NCBI RefSeq assembly: GCF_001633165.1
Contig: NZ_CP015418.1
Location: 1-64,000 of the forward strand
Direction: 5' to 3'
Length of the DNA stretch: 64,000 nt
Source of the DNA: Rhodovulum sulfidophilum DSM 1374
GTDB taxonomy: Bacteria; Pseudomonadota; Alphaproteobacteria; Rhodobacterales; Rhodobacteraceae
Below are positions 7,783 to 15,264 of the stretch, piece by piece. The notes below the pieces were generated by a model. The model did not search any database. It saw only the letters and a list, made by a program, of their open reading frames with translations, and was not told where the DNA came from. Each line of letters opens with the position of its first letter. Within the stretch, counting starts at the first letter, position 1. The position numbers were made by a program, and so were the translations under genes.

Positions 7783-8585
7783 TCCACTCACCTCTCATTT
7801 TCTCCCGCTGGTAGCAGTCTCCGGTATTCCTCACAAGGAATATATGGGGATGTGACTAGATCATTGTGGACGATATCTGCTCTTGCCAAGCCGCTGCACA
7901 GCGCTGGTTTCTGGACGCATTGACCGCCGTGGGCCGCCTGCGTCGGTGGTTGAGAAGTGTTTCATATACCAAAGCGGATGTCGGCCCCTTCTAGTCGTCA
8001 ACGGGTGAGATAGCGGGGGTCTAATGGCCGCGGCCGGCAGGGGGCGCGACTACGGACCGACTCCCGTCCCTGAAGGCTCCCAGCAAAGAGCCGCGAGACG
8101 GCGGTCACATCGACCGACGCGGAGCCCGATGGTGAAGTCAAATCGCTTGTCCGCTTGGTACGCTCTCCGGACCTTGGCGGCTCCAGGGTATGCCGCAGCG
8201 GGGATGAACGGCCGCTTCCGCGATCCGCTGCCGGATCGGGCTTGGGCGACCGAACGGCGGCTATCGGCAGGGAGCGCCCGAGCGGGCGCCGAGGCGCTCC
8301 GGCGCCATGCTGCACCGTCGCAGCTCCGCTCCGAGCCCGAAACGGACCAGAGCGCGCCAGACCGTTTTTGCACGCGCAGCGACGCGCTCAGCGTAGCGAC
8401 CGGCCCAGACCTGCCGTTCGACGGGCGGGCCGTCGCCGCATTGCAGCTTTCCCGAACCGGCCTTTCGTAAAATCGTGCAGCATCGGCCGAGAAGCTATAC
8501 CTCATTGCAGGAACTGAGCAAACATGCATAGCATCTATCGCGCCACCATAGGCCCAGAAAAAGTACCTTAGAAGGAGCCCCTTTC
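7783..8585. repeat. Gene-free stretch with three dispersed repeats
   Basis: No convincing gene. 7783-7930 should hold the XRE-ASCH promoter. 7931-8010 resembles 53629-53700 (GCCTGCGTCGGTGG...). 8088-8155 (AGAGCCGCGAGACGGCGG...) recurs at 56790-56855. 8150-8420 is the longest complete copy of dispersed repeat R1, which recurs at 37425-37510, 38094-38198 with 39543-39705, 41860-42005, 51600-51885 (reverse) and 53690-53785. Reading frames in R1 are open by chance because it is GC-rich. Confidence 0.65.
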
Positions 8586-9182
8586 ATGCCCGCCGAGCGA
8601 ACACATATTATATGGGATAATTCGAATATTTTCATTTCTGGAAGGTCCGTTTGCGACAATCTAGAAAGAAAGCCAGGGGCGTTCCGGGTCAATTTTGAAT
8701 CTTTGGTGGATCTGGCTGTTAACAACCGACCTGTTGAGCAGGTTTTTTGCGTTGGATCGGTGCCGCCGCCGACTGATGCCGTTTGGGGCCACATCGAGAA
8801 GAAGACAGGGAAAGCACCGGAGTTATATGAAAGAGGTGCCAATTCCGGAAAAGAACAGGCTGTAGACCAAGCGCTGCAAACTAGAATGTTGCGACTAGGA
8901 TATGACTTCACCCCTCCTGAAACGCTCGTGCTACTTAGTGGAGATGGTAGCGGACACGAACAAGGTGTAGGATTTTTTGCAGATATTCAGAGATTACATC
9001 GGATTGGATGGAATATTGAAGTCATTTCCTGGAAAGATCATTGCAACAGAGCCATGAAAACTTGGGCCGAAGAAAACGGCTTATTTGTTCCGCTAGATGA
9101 CTTTTATGCCTCTGTGACATTTCTACAAGGACTCAGGAGTTCAAGTGTGCTCGATCTGTCGAAGCGACCAGTGAATACTTGA
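8586..9182 (+). CDS. NYN-domain (PIN-like) ribonuclease
   Basis: A 198-residue NYN/LabA-like protein of the PIN superfamily. Acidic active-site candidates are Asp11 in IIWDNSNIF, the Glu/Asp of GKEQAVDQALQTRML and Asp in LVLLSGDGSGHEQ, spaced as in NYN nucleases. It probably cuts structured RNA in the cytoplasm. AGAAGGAGCCCC upstream of the ATG is a strong ribosome site. It lies 350 bases before the CBASS-type pair and shares its lower GC content, so they may have arrived together; nothing shows that they work together. Confidence 0.82.
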   Translation: MPAERTHIIWDNSNIFISGRSVCDNLERKPGAFRVNFESLVDLAVNNRPVEQVFCVGSVPPPTDAVWGHIEKKTGKAPELYERGANSGKEQAVDQALQTRMLRLGYDFTPPETLVLLSGDGSGHEQGVGFFADIQRLHRIGWNIEVISWKDHCNRAMKTWAEENGLFVPLDDFYASVTFLQGLRSSSVLDLSKRPVNT

Positions 9183-9534
9183 GCGAAATAATAAGTGCAA
9201 AAGTGGGCCGGCGTTTTGTCTCGACTATTTAAACTGGCGTCCAAGCGGCAATGCGACCCTGCCGATATTTGGACGGTTTTTCCACAAGTCGGCCACTATT
9301 TTTGCCGGGAGCATCTGCGCTCCCGGCCCTTACTTGACATCCGCCCGCTCGGCAGTTGGTGCGGAGCGGAACGTCGCTCTGGTCTTTTCCCTTGGACTGC
9401 ATGTAATGTTCATTTCGGATTGATGAGCGCAAGACAAGGTGAGCTTCAACTTGCGTTGGCTATGGTTCAGCTTTGCAGACTTCGCCTTTACGCTCTGATG
9501 GCGAAAAAGCAGATTATCGAGGTGAAAATTCCAA
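9183..9534. other. Intergenic region before the CD-NTase
   Basis: About 350 bases without a convincing gene. An open frame at 9195-9548 has no recognisable motif and poor residue composition and is not called. The stretch probably contains the promoter for the CD-NTase; GAGGTGAAAATTCC just upstream of 9535 can act as its ribosome site. Confidence 0.4.
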
Positions 9535-10422
9535 ATGAGTGTGGCTGACAACTTCAAATCGTTTCGGAAAATATACCTAATACCCACAGAAAAGATCTCA
9601 AGCATTTCATATCGCTACAAGAGAATAACAAGACAACTAAATAAGGACTTCTGGGGGACAGATTCAGAAACTTCACACAGTCTTTATATTGGCTCTTTTG
9701 GGCGAGATACCGCCACAAACGGGGTTAGTGACATCGACATGTCATTTACCCTACCAGCCAGCCTCTACCATCAATACAATGCACATTCGGGAAACGGCCA
9801 ATCCACCCTGCTTCAGAAAGTGAAAAATTCTCTCAACAGGACTTACTCAAACTCTTACACGGGCGCTGATGGCCAGGTGGTGGCGCTAAATTTTACTGAT
9901 AGTATAAAGTTTGAAATACTACCGGTTTTTTTGAATAAAGATGGAAAATCATTCACCTTCGCCGACACAAACGGTGGTGGGACTTGGAGGGTCTGCAACC
10001 CCCGTGCAGAGATGGAAGACTTCGCAATTAGAAATAGCGCGACGGCAAACGGAAACTTGAAAGCAATTTGCAGAATGGCGAGAATTTGGCGAGACAAACA
10101 TAACGTACCAATGAGCGGAATGTTGATCGATACGCTGGCATACCACTGGATTCTCGGATGGAAATACAGAGATAAATCTTTCCTTTACCATGATTTTTTG
10201 GTGCGTGATTTTATGAAGCACCTCTCGGAAATCGACGCAAGCAAGAAGTATTGGCGCGCACCTGGAAGTGGTTCTTATGTCTGGAAACGAGGAAATTTCC
10301 AAGCAAAAGCTAAGGTCGCGTATGAGAAGGCGCTGGATGCCATTAAGTATGATGCCGACAAGCCTTACACGGCAGCAAACAAGTGGAGAGAAATTTTTGG
10401 ATCAAAATACCCAACTCCCTGA
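9535..10422 (+). CDS. CD-NTase (SMODS cyclic oligonucleotide synthase)
   Basis: A 295-residue nucleotidyltransferase of the cGAS/DncV-like class. The nucleotidyltransferase signature is GSFGRDTATNGVSDIDM: Gly53-Ser54, then Asp66 and Asp68 for metal binding, with a third acidic residue at Glu127 (KFEILPVF). On phage attack such enzymes make a cyclic di- or trinucleotide that switches on a linked effector. The effector gene begins inside its last 26 bases. No Cap2/Cap3 accessory genes are present, so it would be a minimal two-gene CBASS. The nucleotide product cannot be told. Confidence 0.9.
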   Translation: MSVADNFKSFRKIYLIPTEKISSISYRYKRITRQLNKDFWGTDSETSHSLYIGSFGRDTATNGVSDIDMSFTLPASLYHQYNAHSGNGQSTLLQKVKNSLNRTYSNSYTGADGQVVALNFTDSIKFEILPVFLNKDGKSFTFADTNGGGTWRVCNPRAEMEDFAIRNSATANGNLKAICRMARIWRDKHNVPMSGMLIDTLAYHWILGWKYRDKSFLYHDFLVRDFMKHLSEIDASKKYWRAPGSGSYVWKRGNFQAKAKVAYEKALDAIKYDADKPYTAANKWREIFGSKYPTP

Positions 10423-10975
10423 GAGCAACGTCTTGGAGAACCAGCTTCGTGAGTGCTTTGCAAGGGTCGTTTACTCACATAAGACACACGAAAAGCAGGC
10501 GGACATTACATCTACTCAGCTTATGCGCTTCAAAATGACGCAAATAGCGCTGTCTGCGCTAACCTCCTCCGGTGCGCTTGCCATCTTGTTTGCCGAAAAT
10601 TTTTACCTCAAGTGCGCGACAGCAGCGATTTCTTTAATCTCTCTTTTTGTAGCAGGATATATGAAAGGTTTTGATCCGGGGGCAGTCGCTCAGAAGCATC
10701 GTGATACTGCGGCTGACTTGTGGTCTATTCGCGAGTCCTACCTGTCTCTTCTCACAGACTGCGCCAATGGAACGGTTGATCGAGAAAACGCCTGCATAAA
10801 GAGAGATCAACTGCAAGCGGAGTTGGCAGCAATCTACAAATCGGCTCCAGGAACGACGCCAAAATCCTATTTGTCGGCACAAGAGGCCCTTCAGACCTTA
10901 GAAGACTACACGTTTAACCCCGGAGAAATCGACAAGTTCCTGCCTCCTGCGTTGAAGCGTGACAACGGTAAGTAG
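10397..10975 (+). CDS. SLATT 2TM effector of the CD-NTase
   Basis: A 192-residue membrane protein of the SLATT (SMODS and SLOG-associating 2TM) family. Features in order: ECFARVVYSHKTHEKQAD, two close membrane segments (about residues 45-85), then KHRDTAADLWSIRESYLSLL and a coiled C-terminal part ending FLPPALKRD. These proteins are thought to open membrane pores when they sense the cyclic nucleotide. The best start is TTG at 10397, with GGAGAG 6 bases upstream, overlapping the CD-NTase. ATG codons further upstream lie deep inside that gene and would add unrelated residues. Confidence 0.85.
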   Translation: MDQNTQLPESNVLENQLRECFARVVYSHKTHEKQADITSTQLMRFKMTQIALSALTSSGALAILFAENFYLKCATAAISLISLFVAGYMKGFDPGAVAQKHRDTAADLWSIRESYLSLLTDCANGTVDRENACIKRDQLQAELAAIYKSAPGTTPKSYLSAQEALQTLEDYTFNPGEIDKFLPPALKRDNGK

Positions 10976-11051
10976 CGCTACGAGTGCCCGCTTCTGTGCC
11001 GTCCTTCTCGCCATTTCGTAGCTGCGGCGAAAGTCCGGAATCTGCCGATAC

Positions 11052-11215
11052 TGTTGAAAAACTCGCTTGCGGGGCCGCGGAGCACAAGCTCACGGGGCAA
11101 TTGTTCCGCTTTTCTGCGATCCCGCCTCGTAAATGGACCTTTGCTGCCCCTGTGAAGAACGGCGTTCCAAACTCAGACGACCTCTCAACCGCGGCCGGAG
11201 TTTTTCAACACAATC
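11052..11215. repeat. MITE-A copy 2
   Basis: Starts TGTTGAAAAACTCGCTTGCG and ends GAGTTTTTCAACACAATC. Nearly identical to copy 3 at 45623-45790 and, reversed, to copy 1 at 3541-3706. It is about 160 bp with terminal inverted repeats and no coding content. Confidence 0.8.
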
Positions 11216-11497
11216 TGCCCTTACGGCAAGACCTCTCGCTCCTACGGCACAAATCGAGCCAGTGCAGCGAACGGCAGGCAACTGCCTTGATCTTTGGGCT
11301 GTCCTATCTCGGGGCACCCACCGGCCCAGGGACGCGGCGACAATGTGGATTTTGACGAATAGCTCTGTCACGCCCCCTCGGCCGGGCGGGAACTAGTCAT
11401 CACGATTGTCCAGGTAGTCGTCTAGTTCAATGAGCAACTCGTCGTTGGTCTAATCGGGGCTTTTTCTTAATCTCGGCCGTACCTGAGTGCCAAGCAC
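11216..11497. other. Unassigned stretch
   Basis: About 280 bases between MITE-A and a small gene. No gene, RNA or repeat was recognised. Confidence 0.4.
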
Positions 11498-11692
11498 TCA
11501 GCGGCGGTCCCACCACAAGCTCGAACTGTCCAGTTCTCCGCCAGGCCACTCCACATCGTCGCACAAGCGGTAGAGGTTGGTATCTGGGTGGCCAATTAAC
11601 GCGAAGGCCTCCGCCTCCGTGTCAGCCCGCACGTAGCCTTCGGGAGGGTTGGGCGTGGTGATGTCGGCGGCTATGCTGAAGACCCAGATCAT
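11498..11692 (-). CDS. Small hypothetical protein
   Basis: A 64-residue protein beginning MIWVFSIAADITTPNPPEGY and ending in Trp-Trp-Asp-Arg-Arg. The ATG at 11692 is chosen because GGAGG lies 11 bases upstream; a longer open frame upstream has unlikely composition. Residue usage looks like a real, acidic cytoplasmic protein. No family was recognised. Confidence 0.5.
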   Translation of the reverse strand: MIWVFSIAADITTPNPPEGYVRADTEAEAFALIGHPDTNLYRLCDDVEWPGGELDSSSLWWDRR

Positions 11693-11847
11693 ATGGGGAG
11701 AGTCCTCCAGCGCCGTTAAGGAAGGGTTAAAGCGGGCGAGGATCGCTCTCCCAGCAACAAGGACGCGTCTGCAACATTCTCGCACCGTTCCCCATATGTC
11801 CGCCTATGGCTGAAACGAATTTGCGTTTGCTTTCAAAGCGTCTCGGC

Positions 11848-11911
11848 GGATTGCAAATCCGTGTACAGGAGTTCGATTCTCCTACTCGCCTCCATTTACT
11901 TTCAAGCACTT
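11848..11911 (+). other. Attachment site A: 3' part of tRNA-Cys
   Basis: This 64-bp segment is identical to 18697-18760. Its first 48 bases are the 3' part of a tRNA-Cys: anticodon loop TTGCAAA (anticodon GCA), T-arm AGGAGTTCGATTCTCCT, acceptor strand ACTCGCC, discriminator T and CCA. The 5' half of the tRNA is absent upstream, so this is not a working gene but an island attachment site. A tyrosine integrase begins 58 bases further on. Confidence 0.85.
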
Positions 11912-11968
11912 GGCTCGACCACCCGCTTGCGCGGGGCGCTCCGTTTACAGCGCCGTTTACAGTTTTGT

Positions 11969-13021
11969 TCACGCTACACCCCCTTTCGCATGGGCAAGTT
12001 TGATCAGAACGGCATCGGTTTCGTCGGGAGAAACACGGGCGTAATGCTCGATCACGTTCGCCGCGTAGCGGACCGACCAGCCCATGTGATTGGCGATCTC
12101 CGCGAGCGAGAGACCCGCATTCAACAGCCGCGTCGCGGCCGTCCCGCGCGCATCGTAAAGGCGCAGGTCATCGGACAGCTTCGCCTTGTCGCGCCACTGG
12201 CGGACGCCCTCGGATGCCCGGTGAGGCGTGAGGGCATTGCCTCTCGCGTTGGTCAGGATCAGCAGCCGACTGGCCGGGGTTGTGTCGATAATTTCGGCCA
12301 GCTCAGGCGTGATCGGGATATGGGCCAGCCGCTTGCGCTTGTTCGTCCTGACGCGCAGGCGACGGCCGAGAGGAGTCTGCTCGACATGGGCTTGGGTCAG
12401 CTTGATCAGGTCGGCCGGGCGCAGACCGGTCTCGCAGGCAGCGCAAAGAACGCGGCGCACCCATTCCGGGGCAACCGCGTTGAACGCGGCGCGGTCGGTC
12501 TGGGTCCAGACGATTTCCGAGCGGTCCACATCATAAAGCCGATGCAGCTTGTGACAGTAATGCTCGGTCAGCTTGCCCTCCTGCACCGCCCAATTCAGGA
12601 TGCGGACAGCATGAGTGCCCGCCATGTCGTGCTGTTTGGGCGAGTGCTTCCAGAGTGCCCGCCAGGCATTCACTTCCCCGCGCGCGCCGCGCTCCTCGAA
12701 GATAACGGCAGGCGCGTCCTTGAAATGCTCGGCAAAGCGCAGCGCCCATTTGCGGATGTCCGCGCGGGACCTTTCGCCTTTGGGCATCGCGGTGCTGGAC
12801 AGGAAGTCATCCACCATCCTGGGCGTCATGTAGTCGGCCGGTTGCGGTCGGGCGGCGGCGTCCGCGAAAGCCTGATAGAAGGCCGGATCGCGGGGCTTGC
12901 AGTATTCATCTTCCCAGAATTTCGGGCCTCCGCGCCACGCATAGAAGTGAAAACGGCTCTTGCCGTTCGCCAGCTTCCGCCGGACCCGGTGCACGCCTTT
13001 GGGCAGGTCAGCTTGCGGCAC
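11969..13021 (-). CDS. Tyrosine integrase of island A-B
   Basis: A 350-residue phage-type integrase, starting with GTG. Catalytic boxes are CETGLRPADLIKLT (Arg I), a Lys-containing hairpin RTNKRKRLAHIP, YDARGTAATRLLNAG (box II, with Tyr-Asp-Ala-Arg where His-x-Leu-Arg is usual) and HMGWSVRYAANVIEHYA (box III with the nucleophile Tyr). It sits 58 bases from the tRNA-Cys attachment site A, so it probably catalysed integration there. Two small overlapping genes upstream belong to its operon. Confidence 0.9.
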   Translation of the reverse strand: MPQADLPKGVHRVRRKLANGKSRFHFYAWRGGPKFWEDEYCKPRDPAFYQAFADAAARPQPADYMTPRMVDDFLSSTAMPKGERSRADIRKWALRFAEHFKDAPAVIFEERGARGEVNAWRALWKHSPKQHDMAGTHAVRILNWAVQEGKLTEHYCHKLHRLYDVDRSEIVWTQTDRAAFNAVAPEWVRRVLCAACETGLRPADLIKLTQAHVEQTPLGRRLRVRTNKRKRLAHIPITPELAEIIDTTPASRLLILTNARGNALTPHRASEGVRQWRDKAKLSDDLRLYDARGTAATRLLNAGLSLAEIANHMGWSVRYAANVIEHYARVSPDETDAVLIKLAHAKGGVA

Positions 13022-13220
13022 GGCCTGCCCTCCACTTTTCGAGCGGCGTCATGTCCGGCGTAGCGGTATCGCCCGCCGCCACGGCTGTAATCAGGAAGCG
13101 CTTTCCATCGTTGGTCTCCACAACGATGGAAACCTGATCATAGCCCGCAGCCTTCGCAGCTTCAAAAGCGGGTGTCAGGTCGGATTTTCGGATTGCGGCG
13201 GGACGGCGCTCCATCGTCAT
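13008..13220 (-). CDS. Small phage protein upstream of integrase
   Basis: A 70-residue protein (MTMERRPAAIRKSDLTPAFE...). The start at 13220 overlaps the stop of the preceding gene as ATGA, and its own end overlaps the integrase start by 14 bases. Short proteins with an AAIRKSDLTRAF-like opening are common in Rhodobacterales phage islands next to integrases, and a role in excision or DNA binding is possible. Function is not known. Confidence 0.65.
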   Translation of the reverse strand: MTMERRPAAIRKSDLTPAFEAAKAAGYDQVSIVVETNDGKRFLITAVAAGDTATPDMTPLEKWRAGRAAS

Positions 13221-13366
13221 GCCTCCCCCAAACCGAGCGCGATCACGGCTATCTTGCCCGTGCGCGGGTCGATCTCGCCCCAACCCATCGGGATTTCGGC
13301 GCCGCAGCAGGCTTTGAGCACGCGCGCCACGTCTGCTTGGGTGAAGCTGTTCGGTTTGCAGGCCAT
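13217..13366 (-). CDS. Small phage protein, first gene of integrase operon
   Basis: A 49-residue protein, MACKPNSFTQADVARVLKAC... ending KIAVIALGLGEA. The ATG at 13366 has AAGGAG at 8 bases. The helix SFTQADVARVLKA followed by an EIDPRTGKIAVI hairpin is a recurring phage small-protein pattern, often beside integrases. The exact function is unknown. Confidence 0.65.
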   Translation of the reverse strand: MACKPNSFTQADVARVLKACCGAEIPMGWGEIDPRTGKIAVIALGLGEA

Positions 13367-13513
13367 GTGCAGTTCTCCTTGCTGCGTTTCTATGGCGGAG
13401 AGAGGGGAGCGCCGGTTGGAATGGGAGCGTTGGCGAGAGTTACGCCAGCGAGACCTTGTATTCGCTCCCGCCCCCGAGAGCCGCTTGGACATGGATACTA
13501 TCGACTTTGGCCA

Positions 13514-14119
13514 TCAGGCTTTGCCGCCTTCGAGCTCATCCAACTCCGGCAGGTTGATCTCGCGCGCGGCATCCAGAACCTTCTTGCGCGCCAGGCTGAG
13601 GTTATAGAGTTGGAGGGACAGGGTTTCGCGTTGATCGAAGCCTTGCTTCAAGTCCGCAACCGCGCGCTCGATCTCCGACTTGGTGCCACCGTGCCAGGTG
13701 ACTGAGAAGTTGGGGCCTTTCGTGATCTCCTCGATATCGGCGCAGGTCCAGACTTCGCGAGCGATCCAGATCTCCTCTTCCCAGACATCGAAGAGCCCGC
13801 GCGGAGGGTTCAACCAGGGCTTCGGACCAGGGTTATGGAAGTCGAACGGGCGCTGGATTTCGCCATGCTCGACCCGGGCGAATCCATTGCCCACAAAGGA
13901 TTTGACATCCTGCGCTTTCAAACCGCCGCGGGTCAGGTCGAAATAGACCCGCATGCGGAGTGCATCGGACAGGGTGAAATCGGCCCACGAAAACACCGCC
14001 TCGTCGTCGGGGAAGCCGAAATTATCACCTTGAGCGATGGGTAGAACGCCGCGACGGCGGCCCCCATCAAGCTCATTCCGCGTCCCCTCGGTGATTTTCA
14101 ACAGATGGCTCTGGCGCAT
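13514..14119 (-). CDS. Hypothetical island protein
   Basis: A 201-residue soluble protein starting MRQSHLLKITEGTRNELDGG. Acidic and Trp-rich in the middle (DVWEEEIWIAREVWTC) with a helical C-terminal part (LARKKVLDAAREINLPELDEL). The pattern SDALRMRVYFDLTRGGLKAQDV resembles the DNA-binding start of some phage regulators, but no family is clear. Operator-like palindromes lie directly upstream at 14144-14197. Confidence 0.6.
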   Translation of the reverse strand: MRQSHLLKITEGTRNELDGGRRRGVLPIAQGDNFGFPDDEAVFSWADFTLSDALRMRVYFDLTRGGLKAQDVKSFVGNGFARVEHGEIQRPFDFHNPGPKPWLNPPRGLFDVWEEEIWIAREVWTCADIEEITKGPNFSVTWHGGTKSEIERAVADLKQGFDQRETLSLQLYNLSLARKKVLDAAREINLPELDELEGGKA

Positions 14120-14143
14120 AGCTCTGGTCCCCCGCTTGCGTTT

Positions 14144-14197
14144 GCGAATATTGTTCGCAGACTATGGCAGTTCGCGCACGGTGTCCATATGCGAACT
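14144..14197. promoter_or_regulatory. Operator-like palindromes with GCGAA/TTCGC half-sites
   Basis: GCGAATATTGTTCGC at 14144-14158 is a palindrome, and AGTTCGC (14169) with GCGAACT (14191) forms a second wider one. They sit just upstream of the gene starting at 14119. A third TTCGC/GCGAA pair precedes the XRE gene at 15008, so one repressor may bind all of them. Confidence 0.5.
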
Positions 14198-14291
14198 TTG
14201 TCCGCATCCTCCTCTGTCCGGTGCTTTGGCTACGCCGCAAACTGGCGGCAAGCGCCGGGCAGCCCGACGCGACGCGGCAGCGGTGCTCCAC

Positions 14292-14720
14292 TCAAGTCAC
14301 CGGATAGCCGTCAAGGCCGGTGCAGGCCCTCCAGATTGAAGCGATGACGCGGCAATCATAGGACTGCGCCGCCGCTTCAAATCCCTCTGCATCTAGGTTG
14401 CCAGGGCTAACGAGGCTCCACGCCAAAGCCGTCAGAGCGGCGATGCCCTCCAGCGATGCAGGCTTGAGTGCCAGCATCATATCTTCGGCATCGTTCTCAC
14501 GAGCCTCAGCGGCCAACGATCTCGGATCGTCCCAGTTCTCATTACCTGGAAGATCGGCCAGTTCGCGCCACTCTCGGCGGGCGCTGAGCCATTCGCGGTA
14601 GAGCGTGACCAAAGGGTCGACTGCACTCGCTTGGTCCAACTGAGGCGCGTCAGCCAGGGCAACGCCAGAGCCAGGCAAGACCGCCAATGGGGCAGCGGCG
14701 AAGAAAGTCCGACGTTTCAT
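14292..14720 (-). CDS. Exported hypothetical protein (possible Tat signal)
   Basis: A 142-residue protein. The N-terminus MKRRTFFAAAPLAVLPGSGV ends in ALA at residues 22-24 and looks like a signal peptide with a twin-arginine start (KRRTFF). The mature part is helical and acidic (REWLSARREWRELADLPGNE). Its ATG overlaps the stop of the small gene upstream (ATGA). Such proteins occur in Rhodobacterales phage islands; the role is unknown. Confidence 0.65.
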   Translation of the reverse strand: MKRRTFFAAAPLAVLPGSGVALADAPQLDQASAVDPLVTLYREWLSARREWRELADLPGNENWDDPRSLAAEARENDAEDMMLALKPASLEGIAALTALAWSLVSPGNLDAEGFEAAAQSYDCRVIASIWRACTGLDGYPVT

Positions 14721-14908
14721 GCCCTCGCCTCCATCAGGCGGAGGGTGTGCCGCAGGGCCGTGCGCAGATAGCTGCGGGCCTCGCGTTCGCTCTGGGTGTA
14801 CCGGCCGGGCCGCTCCGTGGCGTCGAGCGCGAGGGCGAGACAGTCGTGGATCTCATAAAGGCGGGCAGCAGGCAAAGCCGTGACGGCTGCCGGAAACGGG
14901 TTCGGCAT
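14717..14908 (-). CDS. Small hypothetical protein upstream of the exported protein
   Basis: A 63-residue helical protein (MPNPFPAAVTALPAARLYEI...). It ends in ATGA overlap with the next gene, a sign of a real translationally coupled pair. No family recognised. Confidence 0.6.
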   Translation of the reverse strand: MPNPFPAAVTALPAARLYEIHDCLALALDATERPGRYTQSEREARSYLRTALRHTLRLMEARA

Positions 14909-14936
14909 TCTGGGCTCCGTTGATATGCGGTGGCGG

Positions 14937-14987
14937 TTTCGCTACAGTGTCTTCACGATAGCAACAAAATCGCTACTGTAAAGCGAA
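14937..14987. promoter_or_regulatory. Inverted-repeat operator before XRE gene
   Basis: TTTCGCTACAGT (14937-14948) and ACTGTAAAGCGAA (14975-14987) are inverted with a 2-base gap in one arm, between two divergent genes (minus strand ending upstream at 14908, plus strand starting 15008). Probably the control site of the XRE repressor. Confidence 0.45.
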
Positions 14988-15007
14988 TTGCACACGGTGA
15001 AGCGAAA

Positions 15008-15229
15008 ATGACACCCGCACAATGCCGAATGGCCAGATCCGGCCTGTCCATGGGGGTCCGTGAGTTAGCGGAGGCTGCAGGCGTTTCAACCAACACGATC
15101 ACGCGCTTAGAGAAGGGCGAGGCGCTGAAACCACGAACGCTTGAGGCGATTCAATCGGCCCTTGAGTCCGCCGGTGTCGAGTTCATTCCCGAGAATGGCG
15201 GCGGACCAGGAGTGCGGCTTAGGAAATAG
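15008..15229 (+). CDS. XRE-family repressor
   Basis: A 73-residue, nearly bare helix-turn-helix protein: MTPAQCRMARSGLSMGVREL, AGVSTNTITRLEKGE, and a C-terminal strand VEFIPENGGGPGVRLR typical of small phage-type XRE regulators. The ATG at 15008 is chosen since the 26 upstream codons cover the operator. It probably regulates itself and the divergent small-gene operon. Confidence 0.85.
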   Translation: MTPAQCRMARSGLSMGVRELAEAAGVSTNTITRLEKGEALKPRTLEAIQSALESAGVEFIPENGGGPGVRLRK

Positions 15230-15264
15230 AAATCTGATCGGGTCCCACAAGTCAGATCGGGTAG

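Noticed and set aside
8024-8470. Genes inside repeat R1 (both strands)
   Set aside because: All copies of R1 have different open frames and none is conserved between copies.
9195-9548. A 117-residue gene before the CD-NTase
   Set aside because: No ribosome site, no recognisable pattern and overlap with the CD-NTase start.
11848-11911. A working tRNA-Cys gene
   Set aside because: Only the anticodon loop and 3' part are present; no D-arm or 5' acceptor strand pairing with ACTCGCC lies upstream, and the same is true at 18697.
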